In this document: in pieces, positions 48,497 to 60,373 of the stretch
Numbering within the stretch: position 1 is the first letter of the stretch
Layout of the letters: every line of letters starts with the position of its first letter
Source of the DNA: Trifolium pratense
Taxonomy: Eukaryota; Streptophyta; Magnoliopsida; Fabales; Fabaceae
Reading direction: 5' to 3'
NCBI RefSeq assembly: GCF_020283565.1
Contig: NC_060062.1
Coordinates: 60,280,409 to 60,344,408, forward strand
DNA length: 64,000 bases
The notes under the pieces: generated by a model
What the model was told of the DNA's origin: nothing
What the model saw: only the letters and a program-made list of their open reading frames with translations
Databases searched by the model: none
Program-made: the position numbers and the translations under genes

Positions 48497-49969
48497 AAGA
48501 AATTACAAACTTAAGTTTTATATCCAACAATAAGTTTTAGTTCGGTTGGTAGGGACATCAACATTTTGCTTATGCTTAAGACCGCTATCAAGAACTTCCC
48601 AAACTAGCTTATGCTTTGCAAAGTAACATTTTGCAACCAAATCTCCTTCATATCTAGACTTATACTGCAAGATCATACATAACAAATAACAATCAAGTTT
48701 CCCACAAATGGCTCATGCACTTTCAAATTAATAAATTAATAGTAGTTATCACTACATTATTAAATAACAAATTCCCTAAAAACATGGTAAATAAGAGGAA
48801 AGTTGTTCCACTTATCATAACTGCATCACAATGATGATGGTGTGTCATACAGTTATCTCAAATAGGTGGGGAAGTGAATTTTAAACATTGTTTGAAACGT
48901 GATGTATGAGTGGGCTGTTTTTTTTGTTGATAATTATGGATGAGTGGAGTTAAAGTGGTTGATATTTTAATTTATTTATTTCTAATTATGTATTTTTAAT
49001 TATTGTTGGGATAAACCATTTTTTGTAGCAATAATAATATTGTTGAGAAAATAACATCATATTGCAACAATTTAAAATGATTGTTGTTACATCTATATTT
49101 TAGCCAACAAGTTGATTTTCGTTGAAAAATTATTGTTGCTAAAATTCTTTATTCTTGTAGTGGCGGCGTTGAAATCGTCGCCGTCGTTGTTTGCTATAAG
49201 CTATAGGGATAAGAGCAAGCTAGTTTGCTAATAAAAAAAGACAAAAAAATTCATTTGCCTTATTTGCACAATCCACATTTGTTTGCAACAAACTCGTCCG
49301 TCGTCCCTGTGTCTGTGTGTGCTTTGTCACGCCCATTCACGTACATAATGAGAGAGAGAGAGAGGTTAACAATATCAGTACCTTTTTGCACAATGCACAA
49401 TTACGTTCTGCCACTTTAGTGGAAAGAAAGGAGATCACAAGTTCATTCCGTCAATTTATTCTCTCTCTCTCATCATCATCACTCTTAACCATTTTTCGTT
49501 TCACCATATTTCTTTTCTTTGTCTCCATTCAGTAGTAGTACTATGGCAGCAGCAGCACCACCAGCTGTAGGCTATAGGGATAAAAAAAAGACAAAAAAAT
49601 TCATTTACCTTATTTGCACAATCCTTATTTGCACAAGCTAGTCACGCCCATTATTGCCACAAAGCAAGATTCTGTACGACTTCAAATTCAACTTTATTTC
49701 TCTACCTGTCTCAACTCTCATTTTCATTTCTTATGCATCAATAGAATTAATTTTAAATATTACAAATATAAATAAAGGTTAAATTGGACAATTAATAATT
49801 AATCTTTTAATTTATTTATTGGTTTCATATTCGTCCCTTAATTAATTAACGTTTTAAATTAGTAACTTAACTTTAATTATGTTTGTTATAATGGTCTATT
49901 TTGTTAGTTTTTCACAAAAAATGTTAACTTTGCTTATATGGCTACTGATGTGGTCACATAACACACTGA

Positions 49970-50964
49970 AACGAGTGTTATGTTGAAAATGAAAATCTGG
50001 CAATAGTCATTTTTTACAAGTCATAATCATATTCACTAACACGCTAAGTCATTTATGTGGACTTATAACTGATAACATAAAGTAAAATCAACGTTATTTT
50101 CCGAGAAAAACTAACGAAAAAAAAGAGGAGTGTTTTGTAGTTTTAATTGTCTGTTTGTTTTCCTGTTCTAACTTAAAGATTGATAAATTCTAGTAAAATA
50201 TATTTTTGGCATCTCTTTATTTAGAACCTTCTCTTATACTATCTCTTTATAAATGAAAAAAAAAATACAAGATAGTAAATGAAGTAAAGTTACACTCCTG
50301 ATTTTCTTTGCCGTTGTTCTTTTTATTTATTTATCACAATTATGTTGTTATTAGGGGATAAAGATCATTTCTTCAATTGCATGCATGATGATATTACACA
50401 ATGTTGGAAGTTAGGATATGTCTATTTCATATTATGCGAGGATTGATGTGGTTCAATGCGGTTTATTTGCGGCCATCATATGTGATTTCACTTAACACTG
50501 TAATTGTGGTGTCGTCTGCATCATTTGCAATATTTATGTTGTACGTATAAGTGATGCGATATACAATTTGAAACCTTGGAAGAATATGTTTGACTATTAT
50601 GTTAAAAGCGAAGAAGAATTGATGTTTTTGTTTTCTTAGATATTTTTATTTTAGTACAACTCTAAATAAAAATATTTGTGCACACATATAAATATAAAAA
50701 TAAATTAGAAAAGAAAATCATTAAATGAGGTGATTAAATGATCATTTAATTTCTTACATTTGCATATGCTCAAATATTTCTCTGTTTGAAAATGTGAGTG
50801 AATAAGTAAGATAAGACTCACAATAATTAGTAGAAATTTAATTTAGTGTTTAATTAATTTTTCGTTAATATATACTATACTATAATAGTACTTTGTGTGT
50901 GGTGTTTTCGGTGACTATGAGAGGGTGGTGGTGATATTGTTTGGGGCAGGTGTGTTATGTGCCT
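49970..50964. other. Intergenic, no gene seen
   Basis: AT-rich single-copy DNA between unit 2 and a third partial repeat. No coding frame longer than background was found. Confidence 0.55.
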
Positions 50965-51265
50965 TATAGGCTATAGGCTATAGGCTACAGGGATAAGAAC
51001 AAGCTAGTTTGCTAATAAAAAAAGACAAAAAAATTCATTTGCCTTATTTGCACAATCCACATTTGTTTGCAACAAACTCGTTCGTCGTCCCTGTGTCTGT
51101 GTGTGCTTTGTCACGCCCATTATTGCCACAAAGCAAGATTCTGTACGACTTCAAATTCAACTTTATTTCTCTACCTGTCTCAACTCTCATTTTCATTTCT
51201 TATGCATCAATATAATTAATTTTAAATATTACAAATATAAATAAAGGTTAAATTGGACAATTAAT
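50965..51265. repeat. Third, partial copy of the unit distal part
   Basis: It matches 45674-45815 joined directly to about 46128-46255 (CACGCCCAT to TATTGCCACAAAGC). It therefore lacks the roughly 310-bp insertion with the MAAAAPP leader found in units 1 and 2. Confidence 0.85.
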
Positions 51266-51383
51266 AAAAACATCGATTTTGACTTTCAATAATTTAAAGA
51301 TTAGTTTTTACTAGCACTTTTTAGAGATTTTACAAGTAAAGTAAAATTTACATTGTGTTTTTTTTTTTTTTTTTTTTTATCAA

Positions 51384-51520
51384 TCGTTAGTTGGTTCAGT
51401 GGTGATTGACCCTAAACTTAGTAGGAATGACCACGGTTCGACATCCCGCAACTACGATCGAGCGGAGGTTGGAACCACTTGATATCAAAATTGACCCCCG
51501 AACCATATTATTTTTTTGAA
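51384..51520 (+). mobile_element. tRNA-derived SINE (family 1), truncated
   Basis: TTAGTTGGTTCAGTGGTGAT (A-box region) and ACGGTTCGACATCC (B-box), then CCACTTGATATCAAAATTGA matching the body of the SINE at 437-606 read on its own strand. It is preceded by a T run (51358-51380). Confidence 0.6.
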
Positions 51521-51839
51521 ACACCCGAACCATATTAAACTGGTGGTGAATGTCAATTTTTTTTTTTTAATAAAATCATTTTTGACTTGTTTGGATACAT
51601 GTAAAAGTGCTTTTTTATTTTTTAATTACAAAATAACCTCAATTAAAATTTGCACAGGACCACCCAGTGTTTGGACAGAATCTGGTCCTTAAAACCCACC
51701 GCTACCTCCGAGTGATAAATCGGGAAGGTAAAACAAGTTGGGTCCTTATTGCATTTCATTCACAATTGTAACTTCAATACAAAGAGGACAATAATTAGTT
51801 GTCTGAGCTAAGTTTTAAGCTACTCGATTGACTTACCTT

Positions 51840-52231
51840 TCAATTTTCAAGTAATAAGACTAAACTACAACATTTTCCGGTAATAATATCATAAAGTTCT
51901 TTATTATTGAGATGATTAACTAAATTCAAGCAATATGTTTCAACCTGGATGTGGTTATAGATACTTTGCAGCCTTATGAGTGTTTGAAGCATGACAATTG
52001 CTCCAGGTTCATGGATATCTGGTGTGCCACCAAAGTGTTGCATAAATGCCTCCACAAACATGCTATGTTCATTGCACAAACAAGCACCAATGCAGAATAT
52101 ATTCTGATCAACCTCGTATCGTGCAGCATCGAAGTTGCATTTGAGTGCACCTGCTGAAGGCCTTCTCCAAATCAGCCTTGTCGGGTCTGTAGCAGCAGTG
52201 GCGTTACAATGTTGTTGAGCTTTCTCTAATT
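51840..52231 (-). pseudogene. RNase H-like (RVT_3) domain fragment of a plant LINE-type element
   Basis: The minus-strand frame has WRRPSAGALKCNFDAA, the W-x-RP-x-G-x-LKCN-x-DA start typical of plant RVT_3 RNase H-like domains. After it come a GACL-like strand and a degraded helix region ending LLLEN. No reverse transcriptase or endonuclease is found next to it. It is a detached remnant, though the frame is still open for about 130 codons. Confidence 0.6.
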
Positions 52232-52610
52232 TAATTATTTTTATGAATTTTTATTAAAAAAATTGATGAGGTAGATCCACCAACACACCAGCCTACCACA
52301 AAATAGGAGATGTGTTGTTTGTTCAAAGTAAAACATATTTCCTACAGAACATGAGAATAAATCATATTTCCACTCATCCTTTGTGGAAAAAACAAACATG
52401 CGCCAATTTAGAAACTCACATTTCAATCACATCGAAACAATATGGATATTAAAGTACATTAGCTGATACAGAAACATTACATCCAATATAAATGATCAAA
52501 CTACATTGCCCTTAAATGGCATTGAATTACTTTATGAGATTAATCTCAACAGTTGCTTACAGAGATACCTTAGTTTGTACAGAAAAAAAAATACATTGTG
52601 CTATGTGCTC
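52232..52610. other. APC11 3' flank
   Basis: AT-rich sequence downstream of the APC11 stop, probably including its 3' UTR. No other feature supported. Confidence 0.5.
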
Positions 52611-54629
52611 TCAACCTTTAAATTGCCATTCCCGACGGCACATTGGGCAATGTGCTTGTGAGGTTTGAGAATTCACCCATTTCAAGATACAATGCAAATG
52701 GAATGCATGATTGCATGCACCCCAAACTGCAAGTAGTAGAAAAAAGAGTCAGACAACTAAATACTACTCGATACAAATAAATATATAATCTATATTGTTT
52801 GGTTAAGAATTTAATCAGCTCAAATCTTGTAACATAGAGAATGACAAATTCTCGATTAAGCATGATTTCATGACCCCAAATATAATTGGGATCTTATAGC
52901 TAGCTATCTTGAAAATTTCTCAATTATGCAGGAATTGCTTCTGAATTTGACATAAAGCTTTAAAGATCATCACAACTTGTATGCAAATAACAACATATCT
53001 CAGTAGCAGTTTAAACTTATGAAAATATCTATATGTAAAATTATGGAACCACAAATGATGATTAGAGATATATGGTGTTCTGAAATGGCTGCCATGGTGG
53101 AATGTCGTGGCAACAGATTTTTTGACAACCGCAATAGCAAATTTAGGAAGGATGTTTGCCATAGGCCGCAATGGCATGTTAATATGGAGGACTTTTGGGA
53201 TAACTTATCCAATCCAATCTACATTCAGAAAAATTAAAAAGGGACATAGTGATTCACTAACCTGCATGTAAAGACATATAAAGGCAATAAAAGGAACCAC
53301 TTGCGTATAAGGTCAGCAACATACAAAGCTTATTAACAAATGCAAAATTTTATCCGCACACTATTATGCTATTTTTGTTAGTTAAATAAGGTTTGTGTTG
53401 TAGAGTATTCACTAGCTAACTGCTAAAAGAGTATTTTCTACGGCTTCCTTAAGGCAAATTCAGTCAAATGAAAGTTCAAACAAAATACCAGCTATGCAGT
53501 TTACTACTTCTTGAGTAGCATGGAACTCCCAATATACAAACATTATTAGATTAAGTAATTAACCAAAGACAATTTTATTATGCAAATATAATGACAGCTA
53601 TATATGAAATCCCCAAGATAGTAACTTACTTAGTGGACAATCATCCCCAGGAAGTTTACAATCAGGACAACATCCATCAAACGCCATCCTACAAATCCCA
53701 CACGTTTCATCCTGCGCATCCCAAGTCCATGAAGCAACAGCATGCCATCTACATTTGAGAAACAAGAATTAGGAAAATTACCAGCAAGTTAGATAGAAAT
53801 TGAGTAGATTAGAATTTAGAAATAAAATTTATTTAACACAAATTTTGATTAAAATGCAACACAACCAGTTTGATACTAGCCATCTATGAAGCACAGATAG
53901 AGACACAAACATTGTCACACTAATAATTTGAGAAAATGACATAATTCAATGTAATCATATATGTTGATGTCCGTGCACCTTCTTCATAGCTAGTCATACA
54001 ACCTTTCTCATTACATAGGATCATTTTCCAAACGCCACTTTTATTCTCCTAACAAGTTCCACTACTCCATCCCACTTCATTTCACTCCCCTTCTCTCTTT
54101 TCATATTAAGCATTCTTTTAACCATATTTTCATATACCACTTTGTTATATCAGTCTCTAAAACATTTCCATAACTAAATTCAGATTCATATATAATAAAT
54201 ATTGGTATCTTTAATCTTAATCCTTAATCAGACATTGTAACAAAACAATACTACAAAGTTTGAGCCAAGGAATTACTTAAAGACAAATTAAGCAAAATAA
54301 GTACATCAACATTGTATAAAGTTAGTCAAAGATAAGGAAGATAACATACTCTTTAACAGAAGATCAGCAGCAAAAAGAGAGAGATAAGTCAAGAAAAACA
54401 TTCATATTTTCTTATTTCTGCAAATACCAAATTCATGATATATTGATAAAAAATTAGACTAAGTGTAAAAGCATGAAAATTTGAAAACATAAATCACTGG
54501 AGCAAATGAACAAACAGGTAAAATGCAAAAAGGAAAAAACAAAGAATTAGAATTATTTTGAAAGAGGAACAATGAATAATGAAAGGGAATTGTAATTTTG
54601 AGAAGGATACGTATGATTTTGACTTTCAT
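52611..54629 (-). CDS. APC11: Anaphase-promoting complex subunit 11 (RING-H2)
   Basis: The catalytic RING subunit of the APC/C ubiquitin ligase, which recruits the E2 with the cullin APC2. Exons on the minus strand: 54611-54629, 53630-53749, 52611-52726, giving 84 residues, the normal family length. Seen: [41 protein letters not shown], and [16 protein letters not shown] through [12 protein letters not shown] with all RING Cys/His ligands. Intron 1 starts GTATCCTTCT and has TTTTCCTAAT near its 3' end, both U12-type signals. The reading frame needs the exon 2 boundary one base before the AG-adjacent position, so that junction is ambiguous. The start codon has no competing upstream ATG in the first exon. 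Confidence 0.93.
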
Positions 54630-55246
54630 TTCAGTGGCCAACAATATCAAATGATGAAATTAGGGTTTGTGGAGATGCGATTTTGGGACAAAGATTTCAA
54701 AAGGAGAAGGGTATCGGCGAATAATTTCATTTTTTACTAATAACTTACTACGAATAATTTAAGTTAATTTGGTTTATGAAAAAAGAAGAAAAAAACGCAA
54801 ATAAGAATGCAATTTTATTTGTAAATAGATGAAGTTGGTTTCTCTGTTTTAAATTTTTTTTTTAACTTTTAATTCTCCTATTTCTAAACCAGTTTTTTTT
54901 AATGAGTTTTTGGATTCGGCTCATGTTTGATTCATTTTAGAGTGTAAAATATGTAATATCGACCGTTAATTAATATAGCAAATATAGATATTATAAGTAT
55001 TCTCTCTATATTTAATTATAAGTAAAAAATTACTTTTCAAATTGATCGAATAAATAACTAATGTATATGACATAAGTTAGATACATTAGTTATTTAATGA
55101 ATATGAAAAGTGAACTTTTGCTTATAATTAAAGGATAGGTGTAGCATCATAACAAATCAAGAGTATATTACAATAACAAAACTTATTTTCACTTTATACC
55201 TTACTCACTTTAGTGGATTTAAATTAATGATGATTTTAAACTATAA
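54630..55246. other. APC11 upstream and intergenic, with a MITE
   Basis: Promoter of APC11 to the left. About 54995-55143 is a foldback (TATTCTCTCTATATTTAATT and AATTAAAGGATAGGTGTA as imperfect ends, with an inner ACTAATGTAT/ATACATTAGT pair), a likely Stowaway-type MITE. Confidence 0.5.
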
Positions 55247-56199
55247 AGGTCTGTATGGTTCAACATAGGGGGAGTGGAGGAGGGTATTTTAATGAAGGGG
55301 AAGGGAGGTGAAATTTGTAGTTACGCATATGTTTGGTTCAAAAGAAGGAATGAGAGGGGATGTGAGAGATTTTAATTAGATATATGTTTGGTTCAAGAGG
55401 GGGAGGAGAGGAATTTTAAAACTAATTTACTTTTTTATCCTTATCATTTTCATGTAGTCTGACAGTTTTATAGCTACTCGGTGCAAATTAACCTATATAT
55501 CCACAATATTTTCTCAATTTTTATGATTGATCTAACCCAAAAATAATATTTATAAGTTTAAATTATCTAAAAATATATTTAAAAGATTTTTTTTATAATT
55601 ACAGTATTAACAAAAAAATCTTGTACTAATACTAATATTGTACAAAAAAAAGTAATATTTATTTATAAGTATAAAGATCTTTTACTAATACTAACATTGT
55701 ACAAAAAAAAATTCTTGTATTATAAGGTATAACGTAACAAACTTGATGATATTTTAAAAAATATAATAGTGCATATAAATACTAACTAATATGCTACGGG
55801 TACAAAGTAAGTAACAACATTGATTTTAAAAAAAAAAAATAACATCGTTGATTCACAAAAATATACAAACTTTACAAATTAACAATGTAATACAAAAAAA
55901 ATTAGCACAACAGCCTATGAATATAAAAAGACATACGTAACAACAACAAAAAAATAGAACTAAAATGAATAATTTTGACATTTTAAAATAATTATGGGGA
56001 CAATTATGTCAAAATAATTAAAATTGTAATGATATCTTTCTCCTTCCATCCCCTCCAAATCCCCCAATTTGGGGGAAGCAAAAATTGGGATTTGGAGGAG
56101 TTTTGCTCACCTCCTCTCATCTCCCCTCCTAAAAATTGAACCAAACACAATTAATTTAAAATATCCTCTCCCCTCCAAAACCCTGAACCAAACAGACCC
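55247..56199. mobile_element. PIF/Harbinger-type (Tourist-like) non-autonomous element
   Basis: The inverted ends (A/G)GGTCTGTWTGGTTCA, with inner GGAGGGG blocks and their complement CCCCTCC, are flanked by TAA on both sides (55244-55246, 56200-56202). The 3-bp TWA target and GGTCTGTTTGG ends fit PIF/Harbinger. Length 953 bp, no transposase. Confidence 0.75.
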
Positions 56200-56202
56200 T
56201 AA

Positions 56203-57535
56203 GTTTAAATTTTGACGTTGCCAAATTTAACCTTTGAGTAGAGTGATTATTTATAATGTTAGTTATGTTCCCCACTTGTTGCATTTACGACAAGCATAGA
56301 TTTGAGCCCATCTATGTCGTTGAAACAAATTTGCGTGCATTTTATAATGAGTCTGCGAATATTGTCGAGGATCGTAACTTGCCTTGTTTGTTGTGGTGCT
56401 CCTAGTAATGGGTGGCTTTGATTTTGGCGAGATATGCATGATCATGGCAACATATGGACGTGATTTGAGGGAACAAAACCATTTTATCTTTTGTCGATGT
56501 AGGTCACACCTACTACGAAGCACTCGGGTGTCTATTCTTTTAGCTTTATAGAGCGTAAGAATAGAATACTTGAATCTTATATACGTGAAACCGTTTACAT
56601 AGTCCCTAATACAGTCAATGTCATTAATGTTGCCATTGCGATGTCATATGGACAGATATGACGTACTTGCCATTGCGATGTCAGACGTTATAGAAGGTTG
56701 ACTTCTGTGACCGTTGAGGAGGAGGCGGCCATGGGCCTTTGTACAATTGGGCCAAGTTCGGCTCGCAAGAGAAGAATGTCTTCAAAGATTGACTTTAGGC
56801 CCAGTCCAGAACATAAGTTAATTGTGTAAGTTAGTATTTTGCGGGTGCATGAACAATTCTTATGTTAATACTTTTATTTTTTTTGGTTAAGTCATGTTAA
56901 TATTTTTGATGCTTAAATGCAATTTTAGTCTCTTAAGTTTCTTAATATTGTGTGATTTTGACCCCTTTAATTTCAATTTTGCGAATTGAACACCCCATTT
57001 TTATAGCCCCACTTGCATTTCATGGTCCCTATGCCAATTTTTTTCCAAAACTTTACCGACATGTTTATTGGTATGACAATTTTATTACATACTATGGCAA
57101 ATTTATATTGAAAATGCTGGACTCGAATTAAAAAAATAAAAGTCATGTGAGCTGGACTTTTTCATGAGAAAAAAGACAAGAAAAATTATTAATAAATCAT
57201 GTTTTCTTTAGTAAAAAAAATAAATAAATCACGTTTCCTATAAATTAAATTATTTTTAACTTGCGCACGTTTATAAATATAAAAGATCTGTGTAAGAAAA
57301 AAAAGATAAAGAACAAACATATTGCAAATAAATAAGATAAATGATTCATGGTGTAATTTTATATAATTTTTTCTATTAAATGAAAAAGGAAATAGTATAC
57401 ATATTGTTTGTTGCTATGCAAAAATTTGAAAAATAAAATAATAACCATAATCTTAAATTGATAATTGTGAAACGTTAAACTTTGTTGGCACCAAACTGTC
57501 AATTTTTTTATGGTGATAGATAGTTAATGATGCAC
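56203..57535. other. Intergenic with decayed coding-like patch, unassigned
   Basis: 56263-56800 has higher GC and open frames on the minus strand (86 codons ending at 56263), but no family was recognised and no splice model fits. The remainder is AT-rich with a common repeat start (GATGCTTAAATGCAATTTTA) at about 56909. Confidence 0.35.
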
Positions 57536-57537
57536 CC

Positions 57538-57633
57538 TCCGTAAAAATATATAAGCAAAAATTAAATTTTTAAGTTCATTGTATATTTAATTTATCTAAA
57601 AAGATGACTTTTGCTTATATATTGTCACGGAAG
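57538..57633. mobile_element. Short Stowaway-type MITE
   Basis: CCCTCCGTAAAAATATATAA and ATATATTGTCACGGAAG are inverted ends, with inner AGCAAAA/TTTTGCT. Confidence 0.5.
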
Positions 57634-57949
57634 TATAAAATACTAGTACTTCATATTGACATTACATTTATATAATTTTTTATTGTTTTTATTGTTAATT
57701 TACTTTCCTGTCCAAAGTTTTGAGTTTCCACAATATGACTTCTACGAATTATAGTATTTAAAAAGTAGAGTTTTTTTCTTTTGACGCATATTACATTATT
57801 TATATCTAAATATCAATTTAAAGTATAATGATTCTTTATCCATATAGTTGACCGCATTGATTACTCACCCACTTAATTTAATAACCCACCTAACTACATT
57901 AATTATGCAAATTGATTATGACAACATCAATAATTATTGCATGGATTTT

Positions 57950-58200
57950 CTATTCTCCTCTCGTAAGCAGCATTCAATAGTATTTGTGTGGGGTTCACTA
58001 TACTTCTTTCATACTATGTTGCATTCAATGTTTGTGCAATTGTGCGTGTTCCCTGTACAGTGTACTCCTTTCATAAGCCACATAAAATGCTTTCGTGGCT
58101 TCCCTATACTCTTTCCGTAAATACATATTAGCACGTAGATTCATTAAAATGCTTATATGTGGGTTCCCTAAACCACATCAAATGCTTGTGCGGGTTTCTT
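57950..58200. repeat. Degenerate tandem repeat, about 45-bp unit
   Basis: Repeated pattern of CATAAGCCAC, then AAATGCTT, GTG and TTCCCTATACT. The same pattern recurs at about 63400-63520 upstream of a presumed third peptide-cluster unit. Confidence 0.6.
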
Positions 58201-58251
58201 AAATATGGGTAAAAGTGTTCAATATAACAATATTAATATTGTCAGATGAAT

Positions 58252-58427
58252 TAGAGATGATAATTTGACTCATATTCAGTGGACACCCGTAAAAATTATC
58301 TATAACGGGTAGGGTAAAAACCCGCATTTTGGGTACGAGCACGAGTATGAGTAATTACCCGCAAAAATGAACGGGTATGAGTGCGGGTGCGGGTACGTTA
58401 GTACTCATCCCGCCCCATACCCACATA

Positions 58428-58501
<74 letters not shown>

Positions 58502-58904
58502 TTTATATATATTTTTATATAATAAAATATGTATATCAATTTAAAAAAATACAACAACTATTAAACTATTACACATTTTTAATAAAAATATTTATTTATA
58601 ATATTATACAAACACAATGTGAATATGTAAACAAAAAAATGAACTTTAACATGAGATTGATAAAGTTTTTGTTTATAATTTTCATGAGTCGACATTAAAA
58701 TCTTTAAAAAAAATTAATTATATTAAAACGATATGATATTTTATAATCGATCGATTTATTTTTAGCAAAAATGCGGGTACGATTACGGGTATGGATACTT
58801 AGGTACCCATAGGGTATGAGGACGGGAACAAAGGTTGTTACCCACGCGGGTATGGAGATGGGTACTATCGTACCCTACCCATACCCTATCCATTGACATC
58901 CCTA
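58252..58904. mobile_element. hAT-type MITE with (TA)n core
   Basis: Ends TAGAGATGATAATTTGAC and (complement) TAGGGATGTCAATGG. The target duplication is AGATGAAT/AGATGAAC (58244-58251, 58905-58912, 7 of 8). Subterminal CGGGTA/TACCCG repeats are typical of hAT MITEs. The centre holds a TA microsatellite of about 68 bp (58431-58498). Confidence 0.8.
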
Positions 58905-58992
58905 AGATGAACTAAGACTTATGAATAGTTGTAAAATTACTTTTGTTATCACTTAAAAAAATATTAGTCAAAAAAGAATTGTACTATTTAAT

Positions 58993-59138
58993 CTTTTTTG
59001 GGCACATAATGACAAGTTTTTCGAAACTCACACGTACAAAGTGGAGGGACCGGGAATCGAATCCCTGTCATGAATTTCGACACTACCAATTTCAGAATTT
59101 CTACCAGTTGAGCTAGAATTTATAATTTTTTTTTAGCA
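58993..59138 (-). mobile_element. tRNA-derived SINE with 16-bp target duplication
   Basis: On the minus strand: A-box TAGCTCAACTGGTAG and B-box GGGATTCGATTCCC. The flanking AATTGTACTATTTAAT is perfect (58977-58992, 59139-59154). Confidence 0.88.
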
Positions 59139-59760
59139 AATTGTACTATTTAATATTAATTCAACCGTAACAAATAAAATGACCCATGAAATAATATTTA
59201 ATTAATACTAATATTTTAATTGAATAATAACATGATAAAAGTTGACGAAAAGTTTTAAACAAACAAATTAAAATAAATACGTTAAATGTACCCCAAAAAA
59301 ATAAACACGTTAAAACAATTTAAATTCTACCTAAGAATTAATATACAAGTAAATATTTTAAAGTTTCAATATGGTGGTGTAATTATAATTCTATTTTTTT
59401 ATACTAATATTTTAATTAAATATTAATACTAATAATGTTTTTTTTTTCACGAAAAATAATACAGTAGTTCTATTTTTTATGAAAAGTATGGATTTTTTGG
59501 ATTAATTGTATTTATTTTTTGGATTAGCTTGAATATATTTATTTGTATGGATTTTATTTTTACTAGAATATACACACAAATGTTGATCAAAAACTTAAAA
59601 TTAATAAATATTTTTTGGGGCTTGCTTCTCTAACAAGTCTCCTTCATTAAAAAAAAAGTTTACAAAAAAAGAAAAAGAATATACACACAAACACTATATA
59701 TAGAGTGACATATACCATTAGAACAATATCATTTTAATTTTATTAAGAATTTGCAAAGTC

Positions 59761-59979
59761 ATGATGGAAATTTCTAAGTTAGTGATATTGGTTTTTGCAA
59801 TAGGGAGCTTTTTGTTGGTTGGAATCACACAAAGTGCTCGTCATGGTGCTGTTGAAAATTTTCAAAGTTATCCACAATCATATCCTAATCATGCTCAATA
59901 TACACCACAACATTGGTGTTGTGATATATCTTGGAAGTGGATTTGCTGTGATGATGGTGGTAGTGGTACTAAGGGGTGA
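59761..59979 (+). CDS. Small secreted Cys-containing peptide 1
   Basis: 72 residues. It has a hydrophobic signal peptide (about residues 1-25, ending near TQSA), then a mature part RHGAVENFQSYPQSYPN and a compact C-terminal region with two Cys pairs, WCC and WICC. A TATA-like ACTATATATAG lies about 65 bp upstream. Signal and mature sequence both align with the gene at 62354 (shared KLVILV, ARHG/TRHG, FCC-type pairs), so this is a two-member local family. It does not match the NCR cysteine spacing I know. Function unknown; secretion is inferred. Confidence 0.7.
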   Translation: MMEISKLVILVFAIGSFLLVGITQSARHGAVENFQSYPQSYPNHAQYTPQHWCCDISWKWICCDDGGSGTKG

Positions 59980-60284
59980 TTTAGATTGTTTTTCTCCTTC
60001 ATACTTATTCATCAACCACCTTATAATATATTACATAAGTTATGTAACATAACTATGAATAAGAAAAAATAAGGTCGTAACCAAAGAATTAATAAGAAAA
60101 AAATAAGGTTGATGAGAATTTTTATTTTTATATATTATGCCTTTTTATTATTATCATAATTTTATCTTCTTCCCTTGATCTTTAAGTTGCTACCATATTG
60201 GAACAATTGTTTCAATTAGAAGAAATTCAAATCTATGTTTTATATTCTTCATTTTCTTTCTAACCCAATTACTAGTAAACAAGT

Positions 60285-60373
60285 AGAAGAAGATGAATAT
60301 GTTGAAGAAGGATTCTTTGCTTATTACCTCTTGGCCTCTCTCAAGCCAATTCCAAAGGCCACTCGTACATAAG
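60285..60373 (+). pseudogene. SLX1-like (GIY-YIG nuclease) exon fragment
   Basis: EGFFAYYLLASLKP followed, one frame away, by KGHSYIR resembles the start of the GIY-YIG domain of plant SLX1 (FFACYLLTSL..., KGHTYIG). A one-base disruption lies between, and a GTAC donor-like sequence follows. Nothing further of the gene is present. Recognition rests on a short stretch. Confidence 0.45.

Larger units (their letters stand above)
47307..48538. repeat. Inverted repeat, unit 2
   Basis: Arms 47307-47720 and about 48111-48538, spacer about 390 bp. Same arrangement as unit 1. The SINE abuts the outer edge of the left arm. Confidence 0.92.
46442..49969. repeat. Tandem duplication, unit 2
   Basis: Direct copy of unit 1. 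It has a deletion of about 290 bp that removed the hAT right end, and it has gained a SINE at 47157-47304. Otherwise it is about 98-99% identical by eye. Confidence 0.93.

Noticed and set aside
56263..56523. 86-codon minus-strand frame with CRKCNKWG
   Set aside because: I could not connect it to a family or splice model. It is left as an unassigned decayed patch.
57848..58120. 90-codon frame in the degenerate repeat
   Set aside because: The frame is produced by the 45-bp repeat pattern and has no family match that I can recognise.
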